In this document: in pieces, positions 34,851 to 44,061 of the stretch
Position numbering within the stretch: the first letter of the stretch is position 1
Layout: the number at the start of each line of letters is the position of its first letter
Assembly: GCA_036824005.1 (NCBI GenBank)
Contig: DAITBA010000014.1
Coordinates: forward strand, 65,346-129,345
Reading direction: 5' to 3'
Length of the DNA: 64,000 bases
Source of the DNA: DAITBA01 sp036824005
GTDB lineage: Bacteria; Pseudomonadota; Gammaproteobacteria; Burkholderiales; Rhodocyclaceae
Made by a program: the position numbers and the translations under genes
The notes under the pieces: generated by a model
What the model was told of the DNA's origin: nothing
Seen by the model: only the letters and a program-made list of their open reading frames with translations
The model's database searches: none

Positions 34851-36614
34851 TCAGTCGCCGCCGGCGCTGCCTTCCCGGCGCGGATCCGCCGCGCCTACCC
34901 ACCCCGTGGGCGCGCGCTGCAGGACGTGCAGTCCGCTGGTCATGTCCTGCGCCTTGACCTCGTGGCCCATGGCCTCGAGCGTTGCGCGCAGTGCCTCGGC
35001 GGCGCTACCTTCTTCGATCTCCGTCGGCCCGTTGCGGCTGCCGAAGTGCGGCAGGGCCACGGCCACCTCCGGCGACAGTTGCCAGTCGATCAGCGCAACG
35101 AGTGTCTTCGCCACGTAGTTGATGATCTGACTGCCGCCGGGCGAGCCGAGCACGAGCACGACCCTGCCCGCAGCGTCGAAAACGATCATCGGTGCCATCG
35201 AGCTGCGCGGGCGCTTGCCCGGCTCGATGCGGTTGGCGACCGGCTCGCCCTGCTGCGTCGGCGCGAACGAGAAATCGGTCATCTCGTTGTTGAGCAGGAA
35301 CCCATGCACCATGACGCGGCTGCCGAATCCGCTCTCGATGGTGGTGGTCATCGCCGCCGCATTGCCGTAGCGATCCACAATGGAGAGATGGCTCGTGGCC
35401 GGCAGTTCGCTGGTAATGTCATCGGCGCGTCGTGCAGCGTTCGCCGGCAGTGCGCGCGGCACGCCGGCGTTCGCCCGGCCCATGCTCTGATGATGACGGA
35501 TCAATGACGCGCGACCGGTCAGGTAGTGGCGCTCGAGCAGCCCGCGCAGCGGCACATCGACGAAATCCGGGTCGGCCACGTAGCGGTTGCGGTCGGCGTA
35601 GGCAAGCCGGCCGGCCTCGGCGAACAGATGTGCAGCGAAGGCGGAATCAGGCCGGATCTGACCCAGTTCGAAACGCTCCAGCATACCCAGCATGGCGAGC
35701 ACCGTACTCGTCCCCGAACTTGGCGGTGGCATGCCGCACAGCCGATAGCCGCGGTAGCGGGCGCACAGCGGCGCGCGCGCCTTCGGGGTGTAGCCGGCGA
35801 GGTCGGCCTCGGTCAACATGCCGGGGTTCGTCGGATGTCCGCGTACGGCGGCGACGATGTCTCGCGCAATGCTGCCGCCATAGAAGGCATCAGCGCCCTC
35901 GGCGGCGATGCGCCTGAGGGTCGCGGCGAACTGCGGGTTCTTGAGCCGATAGCCAGCCGGACGCGGCGCGCCGTCGGCGTCATAAAAATACGCGCGCGCG
36001 GATGCCTGCTGCGAGAGGTGTTTTTCCGCCGCCAACGCAGCATGCAACCGCGGCGAAACCAGGAACCCCTGCTCCGCCAGACGAATCGCCGGCTCGAAAA
36101 GCATCGCCCACGGCAGCCGGCCGTGGCGCCGGTGTGCCAACTCAAGCATGCGCAGGGTTCCCGGAACGCCGACGGATTTGCCGCCGACGACAGCGTCCAG
36201 AAAGGGAATCGGAACCCCAGAAGAATCCACGAACATGTCCGGGGACGATGCGGCGGGCGCGGTCTCGCGGCCGTCGTAGGCATGCAACCGCCGTCGCGCC
36301 ACGTCGTGAAAGAGAAGAAATGCGCCGCCGCCGATGCCCGACGATTGGGGTTCCACAAGATTAAGCACCATCTGGGCGGCAATGGCGGCGTCCACGGCCG
36401 TCCCGCCGCGGCGCAGGATAGCCACGGCAGCGTGGGTCGCCTGGTCGTGGGCCGTGACGGCGGCGTAATGGCGCGCCTGCACCGCCGGCTTGGCCTGGAA
36501 GCCGCTCGCCCCTTCCGGCGCCGGCTCCTGCGCGTAGGCCGGCGCGAAGCCGAGCAGCAACACGCATCCCACTGCCCGCGCAAACCGGCGAACGGCTGTT
36601 TTTCGTCGTCGCAT
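34851..36614 (-). CDS. ggt: Gamma-glutamyltransferase
   Basis: A 587-residue periplasmic Ntn-hydrolase precursor that cleaves gamma-glutamyl bonds, as in glutathione. It has a signal peptide (RRFARAVGCVLLLGFAPAYA), the large-subunit motif SSGIGGGAFLLF, and the maturation site where Thr407 (ELPATSHLSIVD) becomes the new N-terminus and nucleophile. The oxyanion region is PRSSMAPMIVF and GSPGGSQIINYV. Start at 36614, as the family begins with the signal peptide. Normal length. Confidence 0.94.
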   Translation of the reverse strand: MRRRKTAVRRFARAVGCVLLLGFAPAYAQEPAPEGASGFQAKPAVQARHYAAVTAHDQATHAAVAILRRGGTAVDAAIAAQMVLNLVEPQSSGIGGGAFLLFHDVARRRLHAYDGRETAPAASSPDMFVDSSGVPIPFLDAVVGGKSVGVPGTLRMLELAHRRHGRLPWAMLFEPAIRLAEQGFLVSPRLHAALAAEKHLSQQASARAYFYDADGAPRPAGYRLKNPQFAATLRRIAAEGADAFYGGSIARDIVAAVRGHPTNPGMLTEADLAGYTPKARAPLCARYRGYRLCGMPPPSSGTSTVLAMLGMLERFELGQIRPDSAFAAHLFAEAGRLAYADRNRYVADPDFVDVPLRGLLERHYLTGRASLIRHHQSMGRANAGVPRALPANAARRADDITSELPATSHLSIVDRYGNAAAMTTTIESGFGSRVMVHGFLLNNEMTDFSFAPTQQGEPVANRIEPGKRPRSSMAPMIVFDAAGRVVLVLGSPGGSQIINYVAKTLVALIDWQLSPEVAVALPHFGSRNGPTEIEEGSAAEALRATLEAMGHEVKAQDMTSGLHVLQRAPTGWVGAADPRREGSAGGD

Positions 36615-36904
36615 CGCTATCCCAGCGTGAATTCGGCAGGCGCTGCATGCGCGCCAGGTTGCTGCTGCAGGAACCGGCGCTTCCTGGCCTGCACCTAGGA
36701 CTAATTCTCCGTCCGACAGCAGCGGACATTGCCCGAGGGGAAGTCGCACTTCAGGCGGCCTGACGCCGCGTCGATAAGGTTGGTAGAAGCGGAAGGATAC
36801 TGCGGTCTGGCTTTTTCATGCAGTAGTCGGGCGGAACGATGGCCTCGTCACTGTGTGCGGAAGCTCCCCGAGGGCGCGCCTTGCCGCCTCCCCTGGAGGT
36901 CGAG

Positions 36905-37336
36905 ATGGAAGAGCTATACGCAGTCCTGATGTCGTGGGCGATCACCCTTACCGGATACCAGGTGCCGACCCAGCCGCCGGAAGTGGTCACGGTGCCTTCC
37001 AGCTACCTCGTCCAGGCCGCCTGCGGCGGCGAACAATGCAAAGTTCTCGCCTGGTTCCCGCCCGGCCGGCGCATCTATCTCGACGAACGCCTCGACCCCA
37101 AGGACAACCTGTTCGCCAGTTCCGTGGTCGTGCATGAGATGGTGCACTATCTGCAACAGGAGTCGGGCAAGTTCGGCGACGCCCGCTCCTGCGAGAACGC
37201 TCTCGCGATGGAGCGGGAAGCCTACGCCGCCCAGCGCGAATTTCTGCTTCGCTATGGCGTGTATCGACCGGTCGGTGCCAGCATGCACATGGTCGGCTGC
37301 GAGCTTGCAGCGCAGGGGCCCGACACGCCGCGGTAG
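36905..37336 (+). CDS. Putative small zinc metallopeptidase (DUF6647-like)
   Basis: A 143-residue protein with a single HExxH motif in SSVVVHEMVHYLQQ and a later Glu (ENALAMEREAYAAQ) that could be the third zinc ligand, as in zincins. Several cysteines (ACGGEQC, RSCEN, VGCE) could form disulfides if exported, but no clear signal peptide is seen. I chose the ATG at 36905, 5 bases after GGAGG; an ATG at 36839 would add 22 residues. Function unknown. It shares a bidirectional terminator with hppA. Confidence 0.7.
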   Translation: MEELYAVLMSWAITLTGYQVPTQPPEVVTVPSSYLVQAACGGEQCKVLAWFPPGRRIYLDERLDPKDNLFASSVVVHEMVHYLQQESGKFGDARSCENALAMEREAYAAQREFLLRYGVYRPVGASMHMVGCELAAQGPDTPR

Positions 37337-37356
37337 CGCTTGTAGACGGTCAAAAC

Positions 37357-37390
37357 AAAAAAGGCAGTGCCCGCGGGCACTGCCTTTTTC
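37357..37390. terminator. Bidirectional rho-independent terminator
   Basis: A perfect 22-base palindrome GGCAGTGCCCG CGGGCACTGCC (37363-37384) with an A run (AAAAAA) on the left and TTTTT on the right. It serves both the small metallopeptidase gene (+) and hppA (-). Confidence 0.92.
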
Positions 37391-37408
37391 ATTGCCGGTT
37401 GCGCCGAG

Positions 37409-39877
37409 TTAATTCACGCTCACCTCGACACGGCGCGCCTCGTCGGCGCTGCCGGAGCCGGTGGTGACCTCGGGCTTGCGCATCTCGATGCGATCCTCGG
37501 CAACGCCGGCGCTCTTCAGCGCCTCGCGCACCGACTTGGCCCGGTTCTTGGCCAACTCTTCGTTGATCGCCGCATCGCCGGTTGTGTCGTGGAAGCCGGA
37601 GATCGCGAGCTTCGCCCCGGCGTTGGCCTTGGCATAGGCGATCGTTGCTTCCAGCGTCTTGGCCGCATCGGCAGGCAGATCCGCCGAGCCGGTGGCGAAG
37701 TACAGCTTGGCCACCGCCGGCGCAGCAGGCGCGGGGGCTGCAGCCGGTGCCGGTGCAGCAGCCTGGGGCGCCGGCTTGGCCGCCTCGCCACCGCCCACAC
37801 CTGCCACCAGCGGTACGATCAGCAGCGCAACGATGTTGATGATCTTGATCAACGGGTTGACCGCCGGGCCGGCCGTGTCCTTGTAGGGATCGCCCACGGT
37901 GTCGCCGGTCACCGCCGCCTTGTGCGCGTCGGAGCCCTTGCCGCCGTAGTTGCCGTCCTCGATGTACTTCTTCGCATTGTCCCAGGCGCCGCCGCCGGTG
38001 GTCATGGAGATGGCCACGAACAGGCCGGTGACGATCGTGCCCATGAGTACGCCGCCCAGGGCCTGCACGCCGGCATCCTTGCCCATCAGCACGCCGATGC
38101 CCAGCGCCACCGCGATCGGCACGACCACGGGCAGCAGTGATGGAATCATCATCTCCTTGATTGCTGCCTTGGTCAGCAAGTCCACCGCGCGTGAATAATC
38201 GGGCTTGCCCGTGCCCTCCATAATGCCCTTGATCTCCTTGAACTGGCGGCGCACTTCGGCCACGACGGAGCTGGCCGCGCGGCCCACGGCTTCCATGGCC
38301 ATGGCGCCGAAGAGGTACGGCACCAAGCCGCCGATGAACAGGCCGATAATGACAGCGGGGTTGGAGAGATCGAACGCGACGACGCGACCCGCGGCTTCCA
38401 GCGCGTGGGTGTAGTCGGCGAAGAGCACCAGCGCGGCAAGGCCCGCAGAGCCGATCGCGTAGCCCTTGGTCACTGCCTTCGTCGTGTTGCCCACGGCATC
38501 CAGCGGATCGGTAATGTTGCGCACTTCCTTCGGCAGCTCGGCCATCTCGGCAATGCCGCCGGCATTGTCCGTGATCGGGCCGTAGGCGTCGAGCGCGACG
38601 ATGATGCCGGCCATCGACAGCATGGAGGTAGCGGCAATGGCGATGCCATACAGGCCGCCGGCCGTGTAGGCGAGGTAGATCGAGGCGCACACCGCAAGCA
38701 CCGGCCAGGCGCAGGCCTTCATGGACACGCCGAGTCCGGCGATGATGTTGGTCGCGTGGCCGAACTGCGAGGCATCGGCGACATGCTTGACCGGCTTGAA
38801 GTCGGTGCCCGTGTAGTACTCCGTGATGTAGACCAGCACCCCGGTAAGGGCCAGGCCGATCACGGCGCACGCATACAGGCGCATTTGCGCACCGCCGCTG
38901 ATGCCCATGATCTGATTGAGCGCGTCGTCCGGCATCATCATCTTGGTGATCGGGAAGTAGGCGATGAGCGCAAGCGCGCCGGCGACGGCCAGGCCGCGGT
39001 AGAGGGCGTTCATGATCTTGCCGCCTTCCTTGGCCTTGACAAAGAATGCGCCGATAATCGAGGCGATGATCGAGAAGCCGCCCAGCGCCAGAGGATAGAC
39101 CACCGCGACTTCGGCGTTCGCCTTGAGCATCAGCGCGCCCAGCAGCATCGTCGCCACCGTCGTCACGGCATAGGTTTCGAACAGATCGGCGGCCATGCCG
39201 GCGCAGTCGCCGACGTTGTCACCGACGTTGTCGGCGATCACCGCCGGGTTGCGCGGATCGTCCTCCGGAATGCCGGCTTCCACCTTGCCGACCAGGTCGG
39301 CGCCGACGTCCGCGCCTTTGGTGAATATGCCGCCGCCAAGACGGGCGAAAATCGAGATCAGCGAGGAACCAAACCCCAGGCCGATGAGCGGATGCAGGAT
39401 CTCATCCAGCGGCGCGCCATGGGTGGCCGAGCCCTTCAGGAAGGCGTAGAAGCCGGCCACGCCGAGCAGGCCCAGTCCGACCACCAGCATGCCCGTAATG
39501 GCGCCGCCGCGGAAGGCAACGTCGAGCGCCGGAGCAATGCCCCGGCGTGCCGCCTCTGCCGTGCGCACGTTGGAGCGCACCGACACGTTCATGCCGATAT
39601 AGCCTGCCGCGCCCGAAAGCACCGCGCCGATGACAAATCCCGCGGCCGTCTTGCCACCGAGGAAAATACCGATGAGGATGGCGAGCACAACGCCGGCAAC
39701 GGCGATGGTGGTGTATTGACGATTCAAGTAGGCTTTGGCGCCTTCCTGCACCGCCGCGGAAATCGCGCGCATGCGCTCGTTTCCGGCCGGCTGGGCCAAA
39801 ATCCACTTGGTGGAAAACGCGCCGTAGAGCACCGCGAGCACGGCACACGCGAGCGCAAACATGAGTGCTGCAGACAT
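37409..39877 (-). CDS. hppA: Proton-translocating membrane pyrophosphatase fused to a C-terminal OmpA-like domain
   Basis: An 822-residue protein. The first about 690 residues are a complete 16-helix ion-pumping pyrophosphatase, with the PPi site DVGADLVGKVEAGIPEDDPR and later DAVGNTTKAVTKG. Lys467 in GNTTKA marks the K+-independent class, which pumps H+. An Ala/Pro linker (about residues 695-715) leads to an OmpA-like peptidoglycan-associating domain (LYFATGSADLPADA, ISGFHDTTGDAAIN, LAKNRAKSV). By the known topology of these pumps the C-terminus faces the periplasm, so the domain could grip the cell wall. A GGGAGG ribosome site precedes the ATG at 39877. It follows pfp. Confidence 0.93.
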   Translation of the reverse strand: MSAALMFALACAVLAVLYGAFSTKWILAQPAGNERMRAISAAVQEGAKAYLNRQYTTIAVAGVVLAILIGIFLGGKTAAGFVIGAVLSGAAGYIGMNVSVRSNVRTAEAARRGIAPALDVAFRGGAITGMLVVGLGLLGVAGFYAFLKGSATHGAPLDEILHPLIGLGFGSSLISIFARLGGGIFTKGADVGADLVGKVEAGIPEDDPRNPAVIADNVGDNVGDCAGMAADLFETYAVTTVATMLLGALMLKANAEVAVVYPLALGGFSIIASIIGAFFVKAKEGGKIMNALYRGLAVAGALALIAYFPITKMMMPDDALNQIMGISGGAQMRLYACAVIGLALTGVLVYITEYYTGTDFKPVKHVADASQFGHATNIIAGLGVSMKACAWPVLAVCASIYLAYTAGGLYGIAIAATSMLSMAGIIVALDAYGPITDNAGGIAEMAELPKEVRNITDPLDAVGNTTKAVTKGYAIGSAGLAALVLFADYTHALEAAGRVVAFDLSNPAVIIGLFIGGLVPYLFGAMAMEAVGRAASSVVAEVRRQFKEIKGIMEGTGKPDYSRAVDLLTKAAIKEMMIPSLLPVVVPIAVALGIGVLMGKDAGVQALGGVLMGTIVTGLFVAISMTTGGGAWDNAKKYIEDGNYGGKGSDAHKAAVTGDTVGDPYKDTAGPAVNPLIKIINIVALLIVPLVAGVGGGEAAKPAPQAAAPAPAAAPAPAAPAVAKLYFATGSADLPADAAKTLEATIAYAKANAGAKLAISGFHDTTGDAAINEELAKNRAKSVREALKSAGVAEDRIEMRKPEVTTGSGSADEARRVEVSVN

Positions 39878-40023
39878 ACTTCCCTCCCAACAAAAAAAAC
39901 CGTTCCCGCATGGCCTACGCAAGCAGACCCACCCGCCGCTGCCACGCGGCAGGTCTATCGGTCGGAGCGCCTTATCCGGGGGGAAGAGAGCGACGGTAGC
40001 CCGTTCCGCCCCGCGCGATCAGC

Positions 40024-41289
40024 TCAGAGCTTGAACTCCCCGGACAGCTTCCGAGGTACCGCGGTGTTCTTCAGCATCACGTACCGTGGCAACCCGTTCT
40101 TGTACGGCGGATAATCCTCGCCGACGATAAGCGGCGCCAGATAGCGCCGGCACTTCTCGGTGATCGAGAACCCGTCCGTGGAGATGAAATCGCGCGGCAT
40201 GAATTTTTCCTTGTTCGCCACGTCCTTCAGCTCCGCCACTTCGATCTTCCACTTGTAGGGCGTGTCCGACACGCGCTTGATCGCCGGCATGACCGAGTTG
40301 CGTCCCTTGAGCGCCAGCTCCACCGCCGCCTTGCCCAGCGCATACGCTTGGGCGACATCGGTCTTCGAGGCGATGTGGCGCGCGGCGCGCTGCAGATAGT
40401 CGGCCACGCCCCAGTGGTATTTCATCTTCAGCGCATCCTTGACGATGCCGGCGATCACCGGCGCCGCGCCGCCGAGCTGGGCATGGCCGAAGGCATCGCG
40501 CAGCCCCTGGTCGGAAAGGAACTTGCCATCCGCGCCCTTGACGCCCTCGGAGACGACGACGGTACAGAAGCCGTGCTTCTTCACCATGCCTTCCACCTTG
40601 GCCAGGAACTTGTCCTGGTTGAAGGGGATCTCGGGGAACAGGATCACGATGGGCAACTCCAGATCCTTGTCGGCGGCGAGCGCGCCGGCCGCGGCGATCC
40701 ACCCGGCATGCCGGCCCATGACCTCCAGCACGAACACCTTGGTCGAGGTCTTGGCCATGGACATGACATCGAACGAGGCTTCCCGCGTCGATACCGCGAT
40801 GTACTTGGCCACGGAACCGAAGCCCGGGCAGTTGTCGGTGATGGGCAGATCGTTGTCCACCGTCTTCGGCACGTGGATGGCTTGGATCGGGTAGCCGAGC
40901 GATTCACCCAGCTGGGATACCTTGAGACAGGTGTCGGCCGAGTCGCCGCCACCGTTGTAGAAGAAGTAGCCGATGTTATGCGCCTTGAAGACCTCGATCA
41001 GGCGCTCGTACTCGCGCCGGTTCTGGTCCAGCCCCTTGAGCTTGTAGCGGCAGGAACCGAACGCGCCGGAAGGTGTCACGCGCAGGGCAGCGATCGCCGC
41101 TGCACTCTCCTTGCCGGTGTCGATCAGATCCTCGGTGAGCGCGCCGATGATGCCATTTCGTCCGGCATAGACCTTGCCGATCTTGTCCTTGTGCTTGCGC
41201 GCCGTTTCGATCACGCCACAGGCGCTGGCGTTGATGACGGCCGTGACGCCGCCCGATTGTGCGTAGAACGCATTCTTTTTCGCAGCCAT
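40024..41289 (-). CDS. pfp: PPi-dependent 6-phosphofructokinase
   Basis: A 421-residue phosphofructokinase. FYNGGGDSADTC has the PPi-type nucleotide loop (Asp116) instead of ATP-type GGDGS, and VPKTVDNDLP carries Lys142, the residue that marks PPi use. GFGSVAKYIAVST and VLEVMGRHAGWIAAAG complete the active site. It reversibly phosphorylates fructose 6-phosphate with PPi. It is co-directional with hppA, 146 bases apart. A similar pfp/H+-pyrophosphatase pairing is described in Methylococcus. Located between adk and hppA. Confidence 0.94.
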   Translation of the reverse strand: MAAKKNAFYAQSGGVTAVINASACGVIETARKHKDKIGKVYAGRNGIIGALTEDLIDTGKESAAAIAALRVTPSGAFGSCRYKLKGLDQNRREYERLIEVFKAHNIGYFFYNGGGDSADTCLKVSQLGESLGYPIQAIHVPKTVDNDLPITDNCPGFGSVAKYIAVSTREASFDVMSMAKTSTKVFVLEVMGRHAGWIAAAGALAADKDLELPIVILFPEIPFNQDKFLAKVEGMVKKHGFCTVVVSEGVKGADGKFLSDQGLRDAFGHAQLGGAAPVIAGIVKDALKMKYHWGVADYLQRAARHIASKTDVAQAYALGKAAVELALKGRNSVMPAIKRVSDTPYKWKIEVAELKDVANKEKFMPRDFISTDGFSITEKCRRYLAPLIVGEDYPPYKNGLPRYVMLKNTAVPRKLSGEFKL

Positions 41290-41308
41290 AAGCCCTCCCT
41301 AGTTAAGC

Positions 41309-41962
41309 TTATTTCAATGCGGCGAACGCGCGGTCGCGGATATCCTCGACCGCCCCCAGACCAACGATCTTTCGGTACTGCGGTGCTGTTGTGTCGCCGG
41401 TCGCCGCCCAGCGCGAGTAATACTCGACCAGCGGCTGGGTCTGCGAATGATAGACCTCCAGGCGCTTGCGCACCGTCTCTTCCTTGTCGTCGTCACGCTG
41501 CACCAGCGGCTCGCCGGTGACATCGTCCTTGCCTTCCACCTTGGGCGGATTGAATTTGACGTGATACGTGCGCCCCGAGGACAGGTGGGCACGCCGGCCA
41601 CTCATGCGCACGATGATTTCCGCGTCAGGCACATCGATCTCCAGCACGTAGTCGATGGCGACGCCCGCCTGCTTCATCGCCTCGGCCTGGGGGATGGTGC
41701 GCGGAAAACCGTCGAACATGTATCCCTTGGCACAGTCGGAGTCCTTGAGCCGCTCCTTGACCATGCCGATGATCACCTCGTCCGGCACCAGCCCGCCGGC
41801 GTCCATATATTTCTTGGCCTCCAGCCCGAGCGCGCTGCCGCTCTTGACGTGCGCCCGCAGCATGTCGCCCGTGGAGATCTGCGGGATGCCGAACCTCTCC
41901 TTGATGAAGTTGGCCTGCGTGCCTTTGCCCGCGCCTGGTGGCCCCAGAAGAATAAGTCGCAT
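41309..41962 (-). CDS. adk: Adenylate kinase
   Basis: A 217-residue cytoplasmic kinase, 2 ADP to ATP and AMP. P-loop LLGPPGAGKGTQ, AMP-binding QISTGDMLR, DGFPRTIPQAEAM and a long lid (RRAHLSSGRTYHVKFNPP) typical of Gram-negative Adk; the lid has no zinc cysteines. It starts at the ATG at 41962. It is in one run with kdsB, pfp and hppA. Confidence 0.98.
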   Translation of the reverse strand: MRLILLGPPGAGKGTQANFIKERFGIPQISTGDMLRAHVKSGSALGLEAKKYMDAGGLVPDEVIIGMVKERLKDSDCAKGYMFDGFPRTIPQAEAMKQAGVAIDYVLEIDVPDAEIIVRMSGRRAHLSSGRTYHVKFNPPKVEGKDDVTGEPLVQRDDDKEETVRKRLEVYHSQTQPLVEYYSRWAATGDTTAPQYRKIVGLGAVEDIRDRAFAALK

Positions 41963-42041
41963 TACCGCCTCACCGAGTGCTCTGATAACTTGAATTCTTT
42001 GGTGTTTTAATGCCGCCCCGCCCGCGGCCGCAACCTTACCT

Positions 42042-42809
42042 TCAAAATCGTCCGTGGTCAAACTGGCGCCGCACCCGCTCCAGGTCCTCCTGCGTGTCCA
42101 CGCCCGCTTCGGGCGCGTGCTCCAGCGGAACGACGCGGATCGGAAAGCCATACCACAGCGCCCGCAACTGCTCCAGCGCCTCCCAGGTCTCGATCGGCGC
42201 CGGCGCAAGCGAGGCGTAGTGCCGGAGGAAGCCGGCGCGGTAAGCGTACAGCCCCACGTGCCGCTGGGCCGGCAGTGCCGCCGGCAGGCGCTGGCGCGAA
42301 ACGGCGAAGGCATCGCGCGCGTAGGGGATGGGCGCGCGGCTGAAATAGAGCGCCCTGTCGCTTGCGTCGCAGACGACTTTCACGACATTGGGATTAAAGA
42401 ACTCTTCGGCGCTGGTCAGCGGATGGCTGGCGGTCGCGATTGCTGCGTCCGCGTCGGCCTCCAGTTCCGCTGCGACGCGGTCGATCAACTGAGGTTCGAT
42501 CAACGGCTCGTCGCCCTGCACATTCACCAGCACGTCGGCATCGTTGCAGCCGAGTTGTGCCGCGACTTCGGCCAGACGATCGGTGCCGCTGGGATGATCA
42601 TCGCGGGTCATCAACGCCCGCAGCCCATGACGCTGCGCCACCGCGGCGATGTCAGGGTGATCGGTAGCGATCCACACCTGGCTCGCGCGGCTCAGCAGCG
42701 CGCGCTCGGCAACGCGCACCACCATCGGCTTGCCGGCGATGTCGAGCAGGGGTTTTCCGGGAAGGCGGGTCGATCCGTAACGCGCGGGAACGACGACCTG
42801 GAAGGCCAC
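42042..42809 (-). CDS. kdsB: CMP-KDO synthetase (3-deoxy-manno-octulosonate cytidylyltransferase)
   Basis: A 255-residue enzyme activating KDO with CTP for lipopolysaccharide inner core. N-terminal VVVPARYGSTRLPGKPL and the later NVQGDEPLIEP are signature motifs. It starts at GTG, as no ATG fits. It lies 12 bases after the Trm112-like gene and about 80 bases before adk in the same operon. Confidence 0.97.
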   Translation of the reverse strand: MAFQVVVPARYGSTRLPGKPLLDIAGKPMVVRVAERALLSRASQVWIATDHPDIAAVAQRHGLRALMTRDDHPSGTDRLAEVAAQLGCNDADVLVNVQGDEPLIEPQLIDRVAAELEADADAAIATASHPLTSAEEFFNPNVVKVVCDASDRALYFSRAPIPYARDAFAVSRQRLPAALPAQRHVGLYAYRAGFLRHYASLAPAPIETWEALEQLRALWYGFPIRVVPLEHAPEAGVDTQEDLERVRRQFDHGRF

Positions 42810-42821
42810 GCGCCGCGCGCC

Positions 42822-43007
42822 TCAGCCTGCCGCCGCTTCGTCGGGCGACAACTGACGCGCTTCGTCTTCGAGCATGACAGGGATGTCGTCGCGGATCGGA
42901 TAGGCCAGCTTGCACGCCTTGCACACGAGTTCCTGCTCCGGCTTGCGGTAGTCAAGCGGTCCCTTGCAGATGGGACAAACGAGAATCTCAAGCAGGCGGG
43001 CGTCCAT
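42822..43007 (-). CDS. Trm112/YcaR-family small zinc protein
   Basis: A 61-residue protein with two CxxC pairs (LVCPICKGPL, VCKACKLAYP), beginning MDARLLEILVCP, as in the UPF0434/Trm112 family. In proteobacteria it typically lies between lpxK and kdsB, as here; the role there is unknown. Its start overlaps lpxK by 20 bases. Ribosome site GGAGAAGGTGA precedes the ATG. Confidence 0.95.
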   Translation of the reverse strand: MDARLLEILVCPICKGPLDYRKPEQELVCKACKLAYPIRDDIPVMLEDEARQLSPDEAAAG

Positions 43008-44028
43008 TCACCTTCTCCAGGATGACGGCAAGCAGGTCCGGGCTCACTTCTGCGGCCACGGGCAGAACCCAAGTCTCGGGCGGCGCGAAAGGCGCACATT
43101 TTACCGCATCTTTTTCTGTCATCAGCAGCGCGTCGCAATCATCGAATGCGAGATCGGTGGCCGTGAAGCGGTGGTGATCGGGAAAGGGATGGGCGATGAT
43201 GTCCAGGCCGAGCGCAGCCAGCAGGTCGAAGAACCGCTGCGGATTGCCGATGCCGGCCACCGCGTGCACCCGCTTGCCAGCAAACGCCTCGGGCGGTACG
43301 CAACGCTGCGGCTCGTGGAGACTGCGCAAAGCGTGCCCGCGCAATTCCATCGCGAACATCCGCCGCGCCCGGCATGCCGGCGGTGCGATGCAAAGTGCGC
43401 CGCCATTGATGACAATCGCATCGGCCGCCGCGACGCGAGCGGCAGGCTCGCGCAGGGGCCCCGCCGGCAGCAGCCAGCCGTTGCCGATGCCGCGCTCGTC
43501 CATGACCACGATCTCCACATCGCGCGCCAGGCGATAGTGCTGCAGGCCATCGTCACTGATGAGAATCCCGCATTCGGGATGGGCGGCGAGCAGGGCGCGA
43601 CCGGCCGCCACGCGATCGCGCCCGACCCACATGGGACAGCCGCTGCGGCGGGCAAGCAGCAGCGGCTCATCGCCCACTTCGGCAGGATCGCTTTCCGGGT
43701 CCACCGCACGCGGGCCAACGGCATGTCCGCCATAGCCACGGCTGATTATGCCGGGACGATGGCCAGCGAGATGCAACCGTTCGGCGAGCCACAGCACGAG
43801 CGGCGTCTTTCCCGTGCCGCCGACGGTGACGTTGCCGACTACGACTACCGGCACCGCCAGACGTTGCGCCGGCAAGATACCAACTCGATAGAGTAGTCGG
43901 CGTACCGCGGCGACGACGCCGAACAGCAACCCCAGCGGAGCAAGCAACCAGGCAAGCAGGCCGCGCTGCTGCCACGTGGCGACGATGAACTGCGTCAGTG
44001 CCGGGGAACGTCGGGTCGGGGAGGACAA
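42988..44028 (-). CDS. lpxK: Tetraacyldisaccharide 4'-kinase
   Basis: A 346-residue inner-membrane kinase adding the 4'-phosphate to lipid A. The N-terminal hydrophobic helix (LLAWLLAPLGLLFGVVAAV) is followed by the P-loop VVVGNVTVGGTGKTP, then ISRGYGGHA and LISDDGLQHYRLARD. The only start found is TTG at 44028 without a clear ribosome site, so the true start is uncertain. Next to the ExbBD genes, as in many betaproteobacteria. Confidence 0.95.
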   Translation of the reverse strand: MSSPTRRSPALTQFIVATWQQRGLLAWLLAPLGLLFGVVAAVRRLLYRVGILPAQRLAVPVVVVGNVTVGGTGKTPLVLWLAERLHLAGHRPGIISRGYGGHAVGPRAVDPESDPAEVGDEPLLLARRSGCPMWVGRDRVAAGRALLAAHPECGILISDDGLQHYRLARDVEIVVMDERGIGNGWLLPAGPLREPAARVAAADAIVINGGALCIAPPACRARRMFAMELRGHALRSLHEPQRCVPPEAFAGKRVHAVAGIGNPQRFFDLLAALGLDIIAHPFPDHHRFTATDLAFDDCDALLMTEKDAVKCAPFAPPETWVLPVAAEVSPDLLAVILEKVNGRPPA

Positions 44029-44061
44029 GCGGCACCCGCGGGCCGGTGCGGATCGCCGCCG

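Noticed and set aside
38405..40114. 569-codon plus-strand open frame antisense to the pyrophosphatase
   Set aside because: The translation is low-complexity His/Arg/Gly-rich with no domain, and hppA on the other strand is unambiguous.
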